Part shown: positions 21,171 through 33,100 of the stretch, in pieces
Layout: each line of letters begins with the position of its first letter
Numbering within the stretch: position 1 is the stretch's first letter
Assembly (NCBI GenBank): GCA_037039925.1
Contig: JAXRKP010000201.1
Coordinates: forward strand, 1-64,000
Reading direction: 5' to 3'
DNA: 64,000 nt
Source: Doris montereyensis
Lineage: Eukaryota; Mollusca; Gastropoda; Nudibranchia; Dorididae
Made by a program: the position numbers and the translations under genes
The notes under the pieces: generated by a model
Told to the model about the DNA's origin: nothing
Seen by the model: the letters and a program-made list of their open reading frames with translations, nothing else
Databases searched by the model: none

Positions 21171-21300
21171 TCTATGCCTTTTATATAGGGTCGTGATTCT
21201 TGCCAGTCAAACACGGTACGCCCTATACATAGGGCCGTGGCTCTTCCCGGTCTAATGATGGCATGCTCTTTATATAGGGACGTGGCCTTCAGAGGGTTAA
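21171..21300 (-). repeat. TATATAGGG subrepeats ending in AGGGTTAA
   Basis: Three imperfect units of about 60 bp with CCTTTTATATAGGGTCGTG. The last ends AGAGGGTTAA (21291-21300), the complement of TTAACCCTCT, so it could be the right end of a piggyBac-like element starting at 19210. Confidence 0.45.
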
Positions 21301-21574
21301 AATAGCAAATGCAATACCAGCTCTTACTAACAATCAAGCCCTTCCTATCACCAACTTCTTTACTGTTTCCTTTGTGTGTGCCTGACAACAGAACTTAGTG
21401 CCCGAAGTAAAGAAACTCGACCCACGATACATCTCACAGGCCAGTATTCACTCAACAATTTTATTTTACATTTTACCAGCTTTGTAAATGTAATTCATCC
21501 TTCATGACGGGATTCATCCATTGCCTTCATGGCGGCGCTAATTCCAGATTATACCAATCTACCTGCTGTCTAGA

Positions 21575-21750
21575 TTTTGATCCAGATCTAGATCAACATC
21601 ATTCGAATTATATCTTGATCCATAGATGGAATCTAATAACTTTAGAGCTACTAAGCTAGCTCTATAATTTTACTGAATTGACATGAGAATTTAGAACTAG
21701 ATCTAGATATCTAGATCTAGATCAGATCTAGTATCAGACCAGATCTATTA
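21575..21750. repeat. Cluster of palindromic TAGATC motifs
   Basis: GATCTAGATC-type palindromes recur (for example 21585-21592 and 21700-21735). Similar smaller clusters lie at 9940-10000, 13375-13500, 28970-29043, 30378-30400 and 61190-61208. Confidence 0.75.
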
Positions 21751-23336
21751 TCTACATAGATTCTGATTTGTACCTCCATTACAGCAGCATCTCACTTCAA
21801 TTACCGGGAGAATAACATTCGTGTCAGATGTTTCAATATATCGTGTACATAATTGTAAACGTCCAAACATTAATAGCGTAGAACTAGATCTACATACTTT
21901 CATAAAACCAATCATTCATTCAGTTCTGAGCGCGAATTTGTATCAGAAACCAGCCCGCCATGTTGATAGTTTTCGGCGATTTCAAGGCAGAAACAAGAGA
22001 TATGATGGCGGAACTAACATGACATGAACTGAATGAAAAATGATCTGCTGAGGTCAGAAACGTCATTAAATTTGTGTCAGGGTTTGTATTCAGTGCAAAA
22101 ACTAATTGTAAATGTTAAAATTGGCTTTTCTCACCTCTTATCAAGCAGCGTCGGATTCTGGATCCCCTTCTTCGATTTTATTAGAACTAGAACGCATGCG
22201 CACTATGATTGTTGGAATTACATCCGGGAAATTTTCACGCGGGAATAACAGCCATCTGCGGATATAGACAGGTCGTGTACCAGTCGCGGTCCACGCTGAA
22301 AACTCTGACCCTAACCTGCTACATAGGCCCCACCACAGAACACTAAAATGGTCAAACATGATTGTTATACATCCTACGTAATCTACATCTGATATACATT
22401 TGACCTGGTTAAAAACAAAATACAACATAAAGCCAACACGTTATTCCGACTTGTTGGTCATGCCTACATCAAACTTGAGAGCCCTACCATATTCTGACGG
22501 TCATACCATCCAGTTTGTTGTCGCATTTCGAACGAACCCCAGGGGTTCGGTGAGTCAGTCAAATGAGTTCATCGGAGTGTTTGTGTACGGAGGCTTCGGT
22601 AAGTGAATGTATGAAACTTGCAGGGTTCAGCACTACCAATCGAGGCCCTACAACACGGTCACACACGGCCTTCCTACATGTTGATTAGGATGTTGGTCAT
22701 GTGCGTGCCAGTCAGCACGTCATACAGACGGACGACCTGTTTGAAATCTGGTTGGAAATGTTGACTAAAATTTGGAGTGTCATGCGTATGTCATGCAGGA
22801 GACGATATCAGGCAGTGCCTGAGTATGTCGCTACCATGCTTAGCCATGCCTATACCCTTGGAATTGGATTGAATAATGATGATAAGAATATATAATATTA
22901 TATTGGACGTAGAATTGGAGCATCTATCGCTGAATCAGATTTTTATGCAAACCGAAAATCTTCAAAAAATTCTCGTACTCGCCCAAAATAAGGTGTAGAT
23001 ATGCAAGGACGTATTCATCTTCATTGATTTGAAAGGTTGCAGATAGTTTAGATTCAGTTACAAACCATACTTTTGTTTTTAATTCACCCGTACAAAAGAA
23101 AATAGGTCTCTGACTACCACAGATAAAGCGACAATTAAACAAAAGGAACTGACAAGTAGGCGAGTTCAAACCATGTCGTGAGCGTCAGCAGAATCATAAT
23201 GTAGATTGAAATCTACTAAAGACCATATAAACTAGTTTTTGGACTTATATGGTCTTTGGATCTGCTAAGCGTAGAACCCAAGTGCTCAAAATACAGCTTA
23301 CTCCACCAGAGTTCGGCTTCTCGGCTAGTATTCATG
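21751..23336. other. Gene-free stretch with possible promoter-like and transposon motifs
   Basis: Contains an NRF1-like CGCATGCGCAC (22193-22203) and a palindrome GAACCCCAGGGGTTC near 22533, which resembles words of transposon remnants. No coding exon was confirmed. Confidence 0.45.

Positions 23337-23375
<39 letters not shown>
23337..23375 (+). repeat. (ATA)n microsatellite
   Basis: About 13 triplets. Confidence 0.95.
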
Positions 23376-23605
23376 GATTATTTCATGTACAGTAGTAGTA
23401 GTTGTACAGCGCCTAATCCCCCATTCATGGTGCTCGATGGCACATTACAATTTAAAAACATTTAAATCACCCGTACAAAGTCGCATTCACACTGATAACT
23501 AATGAAAGTGTAAGTACAATAGGAACAAAAAGGAAGGAAAAGAGGAAAAGACTTGTGAACAGATTGATATGGCATGGGAGGCAAATAATTATTTTTCTTT
23601 GCCTC

Positions 23606-23910
23606 TCAGCTCCCTGTGAAACACAGCTCATCAACAAAGAGCCACCAGTCATCCCTATTCTGCGTCAACGCCTGCAACTCGCCCCAGGTTTTCCTGATCC
23701 TCCGTCTCGCCATCTTCGTCTCGATCTCTCTCCTCCAAGTCATTCTGACCTTGGTCGCCCTCAAGATCTTTTCCTTTGTGGATTCCATGTCAAGCTTTTT
23801 TCTGGCTTTGTTGGATCTTAGTCTTCTCATTATATGGCCAATCAATCTCCACTCCCTTTTCTTCAAATCCCTTTCAACTGGGAGCTGCTTGGTCCTTGAC
23901 AACTCATGAA
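23606..23910 (-). mobile_element. LINE C-terminal remnant
   Basis: The minus-strand frame encodes KKREWRLIGHIMRRLRSNKA, then WRREIETKMARRRI and a QNRDDWWLFVDELC end. The WxLIGHIMR and terminal RDxWxxxVxxLC pattern is found at the C-terminus of many LINE ORF2 proteins. It is not of the same family as the LINEs at 15366 and 32701. Confidence 0.72.
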
Positions 23911-24330
23911 AGAGATTATAAAATCCATTGGAGGGGAATGCACAATATAACAAATCAAATTGTTTTGAAAGCTTACTATTATGTCTTAATATGTTTTTAA
24001 GTGTCTAATAGGTACATGATTTAGTGTCGAGAGATAACCCATTCCATAGTTTAGGCGCAGCAATACAACACCATTTGTTTTCTTTTGAAAGAGTAAGTTT
24101 ATAACTAGCTACATTCAATAAAAGAGAATATGATGGCCTTAAGACTCCATTAGGATGGTAAAAGCTAATAATGAGGTCTTGTAGAGATAAGATGGTGATT
24201 CATTATTACAGCATTTCTATGTTTCACAGAGAATGCTATACTGTATCCTGTATTCTACGGGTAACCAATGAAGATCCATTAGAACTGATGTAATGTGTTC
24301 CTCTCAGAAAGAGTGACCAATTTGACAGCT
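23911..24330 (-). mobile_element. LINE reverse-transcriptase C-terminus (AAPKLWN type)
   Basis: Minus-strand translation near 24010-24130 gives SLNVASYKLTLSKENKWCC, IAAPKLWNGLSLDTKS, resembling the AAPxLWNSLP motif after the polymerase in CR1/Jockey-like elements. Interrupted and without visible ends. It abuts the remnant at 23606. Confidence 0.6.
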
Positions 24331-24795
24331 TTATCTTGTATTTACTGTAGGCGATTAAAAATGATATTAAGGATAGTAAAACTTAGGAGAGAGTTACAGT
24401 AAGAACAAAAGATCACCAATGGTTAATTTGTCATTGCACGAGTATATTATACATGTGTGAAGGGTAAGTAAGAATGGAATGTTGTACATGACAATGTCAA
24501 GCATGAAGTTTCGTTTTCGTCACAGTGTCAAGCAAGAACTTTCGTTTTTGTGACTGCGTTCGCTAATAGTAATAAAAGGTTGGTGTACGGCCTGTTTGTA
24601 TCCGTATGAATTGTACCAAATGAACCGGCCCAATGGATGGATAGTGTGCGTATTGGCCCCCAATCTAGACGTCATCAATGGTAAGCTCTACGACTACTCA
24701 ATCACATGGGAATTACCTACACCATGTGTGCATAACACTTAATAATAATGTATAATATACTTTTGAAAAATGCTTCACAGAGGTGTTGGCACTGG

Positions 24796-26158
<1,363 letters not shown>

Positions 26159-27950
26159 CTAGCGTAAACAATTATGACTGAACAATAATATACCGAACAA
26201 TGAATCATTGAATGCAATATCTCTAAAATAATTCTGAGTTAATCGCCAAAATGCTCTGTTAATAAGCCCATACGGCTAATCATGTTTTGCATGTGGGCAT
26301 TAAATCATCCCAAAGTCGTTTTCGTTAGAGAATATTAATGTAAACTTCATTGTTTCCGTGTCTATGAGTAAAATTTTCATTCAGCTAACCGGTTAGAGGT
26401 TTTATAATTAAAAAAGCCTATCTAGGCTCTCTTATGTAACCAAAGTAATTGTATGGTCTTTGGTGTAACATGATTGTCTATTATATATGATGAGTTAGTT
26501 TATCTATATCTGACCCGTATCTCTGTATATAGTTGTAGAATCCCTACTGAGCTTTAATACACGGGAATGAGAGAGTTGATCGTTCTTCGTTCGCCAAAGC
26601 GTGATCATAATATTTTGCATGTTGGGTTCCAAATGATCTTAAAATCGTTTTCATTGAGGACTTTTTCTACCTGAAGCGAAATTTAACTATTGAACGTTTC
26701 ATTGCTTCCCCGTCCATGAGTAGATTTTTCTTATTCACCTAAGCCACCGTTTAAAATTAAAAAGTGGGAATAATACCGTTGGCGCATACCTGTGTAACCT
26801 CAGTATCCAATACTAACCTGATCTAAAAATCAATTTAATCACGGATGGTATCACACGGGATGTAACAAGCTTGTATTTAACATTATATTGTATACAGACC
26901 TCCCATGTAACCGTCCAGGATGCGGCAACGTATGTTTCCGTAATCAAACTCACTACAATATCATTCTTAATCATATAGCATATACACCAAGTTTAATGTT
27001 ATAATGTCACGATAGTAGTTATTCCATGGTTGATAAGACAAACGCAAAGCTAAACAACTCTTGGCAACAACATTTCAGCTTTACACTACATTGTACCTAT
27101 ACGGTAGGGCCTACTGGTATCAGTCAAACGTGCTTGAGTAGATGCAGCTGGTTTACATCACGGTTTAACGTAAAACTTGCATTAAAAGTTCGTCATTAAC
27201 AAATTCAAAATCACGCAAGTTGACAGTAACTTACAAATATGCACTAAGAAATTGAGTTAGTCCCCTGTCAAGTTCAGAAGAAGAAGATGAAGACAATGGT
27301 TTGCTAAATATTATGCAGGAATCACATTGTAGGTTATGTCCCTTTCAACATCCTGCGGACAGAGTGAAAGCAACAATTCCCGTCTTTTGTTTTGTCTCCA
27401 TTTTATTATTTAAAAAATATTTATGGCGTCTAGGCTGCGTACCAAAACATTCTGTTATCTGGGCTCTGAGATCGAAAAAGAAACATTGACGAGCATTCAA
27501 CCCAATTCAGCAGCAGTCAAAACAAAGAAGACATGACAATAAGGGTGAACTGGAAACTTCCAACAGCGGATGATCTGGGAATATAGGCATAGATCTTATT
27601 ATTGTTGTCCTTCAAAATGAAGGAGACGGATGAGCATGATGACGGTGATGCTGATGACAACAACAAAGGCAATGACGGCCTTTCCTTGGTCATTCAATAT
27701 AGTTTTTCACAGAACATCAAGCCTTTAGGTCTCCATGTTTAAGTTGTTAGGGTTTATACACTTTGCATTGTCCTTCAATGTGAACAATTGTTGCTCTTGA
27801 ATCGATTTGGAGTTTGACATGAGAGCCATGATGGATGGACTGTCGATTTTAAATACACCCATGCCTAACTCCTCTGATAAAAAAAATAGCTCTCTAGTCT
27901 TTCATTATTTGCTATTATTCATCTTGGATAATAGTTGTGTCATCATCCAC

Positions 27951-27956
<6 letters not shown>
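26159..27956. other. Intergenic, nothing identified
   Basis: Ordinary AT-rich sequence between the CT giant and the AT/GA microsatellite; no exon or RNA gene seen. Confidence 0.6.
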
Positions 27957-28169
<213 letters not shown>

Positions 28170-28485
28170 TATCGACATTGTAATACGTGTAGTATTATGG
28201 TATAATACATGTACTATAATAATATTTTCACTGTTATTTGGTCATACATGTAATGTAATCAACAAACAAAAAAAAAGAATTCTCCTTTAAATCGAAAGTC
28301 GGTTGTTGGTTTCAGTACTTTTTAATGTTACTTCTTATGCGTTTGAAACAAACAGGCATAACCAGACGAGATTCAATCAACGAAGCGAGCTGACCAAAAC
28401 TGAGATCATGCTGAGTCTCTTGGTCAACTCCATAGATTAGGCCTACTACATCTTTGGTCAACTCACTGGGCTTTACGCCTCAGAC

Positions 28486-28773
28486 GGGCGACGCGGTAGT
28501 CCAGAGGTAAGCTGTTGGCCTTTCAACCAAAAGTTAGTGGGTTCGAGCCCCGCCGAGGGTTGAATACATTTGTCGAGCTTTTTCGAGTAAAATCTACCCC
28601 CCTCCCCCGGTCCAGGTAAGTGGATCGACACCTAGTCCCATCGGAGACGGACGTTAAAGATCCCTAGGCTGTTTTACAGGGCAGTCCGGGCATAATAAAG
28701 AATTAAAAAAACAATCGAGATCACCTTAGTTGTGGATGTGGGTAAATAAAAACAAATAAAAAAATATAATCAA
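28486..28773 (+). mobile_element. tRNA-derived SINE with target-site duplication (family 1)
   Basis: Head with CGGTAGTCCAGAGGTAAGC (A-box region) and B box GGTTCGAGCCC (28540-28550); then a body with a TTGTCGAGC motif and TAGTCCCATCGGAGACGG, ending GTTGTGGATGTGGGTAAAT and an A/T-rich tail. Flanked by ACGCCTCAGAC (28475-28485) and ACGCCTCGGAC (28774-28784), 10 of 11 identical. Confidence 0.88.
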
Positions 28774-29307
28774 ACGCCTCGGACTGCGAGTGAGTGCGAG
28801 TCTCAAACCAGTAAAGGCCGATAACTGTCATTTTATTTACGAAAGTTTCACCAGTTTCAGGCTAGTGACAAGTTTGAGGCAGTCAAAATGTCAGACCAGT
28901 TAGACCGAATCTCACTGTTATTTAATTCATGAAAACTTTCTAGATTTATATTGGCTGTCAAATGTATAGACTAGACTTTTAGATATAGAATCTAGACAAA
29001 TCTCTGCACAATACAAGGCCTAGATCTAACTCTAGATCTAGATCAAGGCACCTGTGTGAGGTGCTCTGAGAACTTCCAGTTTCCAGGAAAAAGAGGAGAT
29101 TCTGAACTGATTATAGATCTAGACGTAGCGCACTTTGGCACCGTCAAGATTTTACTTCGAATACGATTACAAATTCAGTTTATGCTCGATACTGGGCATG
29201 GTCCCGATATCCCTCTCCCATGCTCCTCGATCGACAGAGTGTTGCGTGACGTGATATGAAGGGTCTCACGCTCACTGTCACGTGTGTTCTCCAGTCGCAG
29301 CCCTATT

Positions 29308-29385
29308 ATTACTCACACTTTAGCACCGCTGACCATAGTAAATGAAGCGAAAAATACACTGTAGCGGTGCTAAAGTGGGAGTAAT
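29308..29385. repeat. Hairpin repeat upstream of AARSD1
   Basis: Arms 29308-29330 and 29363-29385 are 23 nt with one mismatch (CACTTTAGCACCGCT against AGCGGTGCTAAAGTG), with a 32-nt loop. A third partial arm, GCGGTGCTAAAGTGCGGAGTA-like, is at 30054-30074, 15 bp before the AARSD1 ATG. Probably terminal repeats of a MITE. Confidence 0.7.
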
Positions 29386-30089
29386 ATTAGTAATAATAAT
29401 ACTAGGACGACTACTGACTTGGGAAAACGACTTGGAAACACAAGAGCGGGGCTTTTTGTTGTATGTTTCCATGCAGGGTGCTCCCCGAACCCCCGACATT
29501 TTCCTCAAGAAGAGGATAAATCTGAGAAATAGAACCAGTAAGGGTAAGGAGGTAAAATAATAATATTATTATTCCCGCCATCAGGAAACAAGAATTGGGT
29601 TGATCATCTATTTTGAAGAAGGCATATACAAGGAGTATAAATATATTCAAATATCGATATAGGAACACTGTTTTCTTTAATGCAGAACACCCTCCCCCTC
29701 TCCCTCCTCAGGCTAAGCTATGGAAATATAATAAGAAAAATAGAGATGTATGTAGTGTAGGCATCGCGGAGTGGCGAGATTGAGGAGAGAAAGCGCCGCT
29801 AAGTGTCCAACGGTCATGTCAATAATATAAAAATTGAGACGGCCATGGAGGCTTGTGATCAGTGAGAAGAGAGAGAGAGAGGAGAGGGAATGAGTACATG
29901 TATCACGGTAGGCTAGCCCACATCGTGGTCAGTTGGCTTGAGTCAGTGAGAGAGAAAGAGTGAGAGCGTAATCGCGGTGTTTTTTCAGTGAGTCAGGTCG
30001 GCGATACATTGCGACCAGTATTGTTTAACTATTTTCAAGTTCGATACTGTCTGGCGGTGCTAAAGTGCGGAGTACGAGAATATGGAAGC

Positions 30090-30128
30090 ATGAGTTTTCT
30101 TTGCCAACGCCAGAGTTATTTGAAAGAA
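30090..30128 (+). CDS. AARSD1: AARSD1 coding exon 1
   Basis: Encodes MSFLCQRQSYLKE and stops at a perfect GTAAGT donor. The N-terminus resembles that of known AARSD1 proteins (Met, aromatic/Cys, CQRxSY). Phase 0 matches exon 2, which continues with HSTTVKSC. An open frame continues upstream, but family length supports this ATG. Confidence 0.85.
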
Positions 30129-33100
30129 GTAAGTTCTTCAGATGGTGATTTCAAAATCTGTTGGTGTTGGGTTGTTGTTGGGGTTTGGTTTTCTTTTGGG
30201 GATGACAAAGGCTTCAAATATTACATCTTAGTAGCAGTAGTAGTGTGATGAGGATATAACTGTATATCAGAGCTCATTTATAAGCTGTTCTACTCATATC
30301 AGATGCCATAAATTTATGTTGTGATGTTGAATGTTGCCATATCAACTGTATGGTATGTCTTGATGTCATGAGTTAGCCTTTAGATCTAGCTCTAGATCTA
30401 TTCTCACCAAAGGAAACTGTGATTTTTCTTTGCTGTTGCCAATCTCTCTCTTTATGTACCATGTCTGAGGCAGGCATTGGTGATCATGGATCTCAGTTCT
30501 TCTATAGATATCATTCTTTGTCTTCTTTTGGTTTTTTTCTTCCAGATATATTCTATAAAATATGTTTAGTTTCTCTAATCCTTCCTTCTGTTTATATAAT
30601 ATGTCCAGTGAAATTGCTTATATTGTCTTTTCTTATTAGTAATGCAGCAGTGAACGCCTAAATGCCCAGTGCTTGGGAAGCAGACAAAACAGGCATTTAG
30701 GTGAAACGGACATTTAAGCGAAAGTAGGTCAGGGGCAACAATTTGGGGAAGACCTATTTTTGTAAAGTTGGATTTCCTAGTGACTTGTCAATTTCGTCCA
30801 GGGTCTGAAGTTTCTTTTGTAAATCATTTCCTGGTTATTTATTTTTATTTTCAAGATATAGATATTCTGTATGTAGCTGTGCAAAATTCAAGTTGTTGCT
30901 ATGGAGGCTAAGAGTAAGAGAAAAAGGACCTGATTCTGTGTATCTTCCTTAACTGGCATAACCCACACTGCAATCGCATGACTTATTTAATCACAAGACC
31001 TGTGACTTAAATAATTTTATGCAAATTTGGATGAGAAAAACTGGATTTAAAGAAAAGCCTCATCCAATACAATGGGACCAATGTGTGAATAAATTAACAC
31101 GAATCTTACAACTCCTTTGATTCATAATCCTCATGTTAAAATTAAGACAACAGACAGACAAGGATTCATAGCCAGATTATTTGTGTTGGAAAAGTCATCA
31201 GCTGTACAAAAAATCTAATGTGAGAAAAAGGGACACCTGGAAACCATTAAGCTCTTTAACACTGAGGTGGTGATACGGCCAATGCCAGACAAGGGAGCCA
31301 TAAAACTGTTGACACCTTGTTCCTCGATAGCGATGAGCACCCGGTCTAAAGAATCCAGGTGATTGCATGCCACTTACGACATCAAGAAAGAGATGTGGGC
31401 GGAATCCGGAAGACTGTTCAATTCTAATTGCCCGATGACAAACCAGTGATACAATGGGATAAAGAATGTGCTGTACAGTGGGTGGAGTTATGAAGAGAAG
31501 ATTGGTCAACGTTTAGTACATTAGGGCCTACCATGGATAGGTAATGAAGGGTGGTTGCAATGCATGGTACATTGTTGTCGGGTATCTCTATTATATTAGC
31601 AATCAGATTACATGTATGAAGAAAAACAGACTAATCAAACACGGACATATTTTATCATACTTTGGAGAAAGAGATACCTGCAGTTGCCATTGAGACCGGG
31701 CATTTAGGCGAAAATCTTGGTTTTCAAACGGGCATTTAGAGGGTCAATTTATATTTTTTTAAATTGTGTTTGACTGAGATTGTGGGCATATAGGCAAAGC
31801 GGGCATTTAGGTGGTCACTACTGTACAGCAGTCTCCAAGAAAATGCATGGTCCACAGGTAACAATCAAATCATGCATTTTGGTGAAGGTGCATTTTGACG
31901 CTGTCAAGTACCACTTTTATTTACATTGCTATTATCTTTGGAGATAAACTGGGCTACTTGGGGGAGGGTTCAGGGGACTGTGATAGGTTTGACGAAATGT
32001 AAAAATCTGTTATTATACAGCATCTATGTAGTATTGATGTAAATTATAATGTAAATTAGATAGAATCTACCGAGAGTTGCACATTTAGAAACATGGTCAA
32101 TTTATAGCAAATGAAAGTCAATGTTTTTTTTATTCAGTTCGATGTAGATTCTACCACACCGACATTTTTAAATGCTTGTATTCAAGAAAACGGTCCATAT
32201 TCTCGAGTCTCTCATTATGTCAGATTGGCAGAAATGGCTGAAACCTATCTCATACAGTCCTAAAAAACTGCTGCAACTGAAAGCACTCTCTCTAAAAGAG
32301 ACTCTTTTAAATTTCTGTTTTCCCCCACAAATGCGAGTTTCAATTTTGTATCTCTCAGTTTTGTCCCTTGGATGTGTCCTACTGTGGAACTTTTTCCATG
32401 ATAGATATATATCTTCTATTTGTCTTTAGCCTCCGCTCTTAGGGTGTGCCTGACTACGGAAATCCTCCTCAAAGACTTCTGAAAACAATAGATCCAAGTA
32501 GTAGGCTAGAGCGCGAGAACATCAGTTGAAGCATTACAATTTTTCTAAACACTGTTAATTCTTACTTTCATTATGACTGTCTTGTCAGCTTTATGACACA
32601 CTTGTAACTATTTCTCCATACCTCATGGCCAGGACATGTGTTGGGTTGAAACAAGCACTGTAACAACACATTCATGGGCCCCAAATTTAAGTCATATTCT
32701 TTCTTTCTTTCTTTATCAGTCCCCATTCTACCTTTCGGTGTATGGATTCAAATGCCCAAGATGATCTTTCTCCAGGATGCCCTGTCCTGATATTTTCTGT
32801 TTCCTTCCAAAAAAGTTAAATTTCTATGCTTCAATGCCTCTTTTATATCTTCTTCCCACTTTCTTTGCCTTTTGGTCTTTTACCTTGGGCTTTAGCACTG
32901 TATACTGATTTAGCTATTCTATTGTCATTCATTCTGTTTACAGGCCCAAACCATCTCATTTGATTTGTTTCTATCTTAGTTTTTATACCATCTGCTTTGG
33001 TTTGATCTCTTATTGTTGTGTCTCTGATTTTGTCTCTTTTAGTTTTCCTTACTACTCTTCTTAGATATTTCATTTCAGCTGCCTGTACTCTGCTGTATTA

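Noticed and set aside
22193..22203. NRF1-type promoter
   Set aside because: One CGCATGCGCAC word without a gene start nearby is not enough for a promoter call.
28486..28560. tRNA gene (also at 39629, 49664 and 55105)
   Set aside because: A and B boxes are present but the cloverleaf is incomplete and each continues into a shared SINE body or is a fragment of it.
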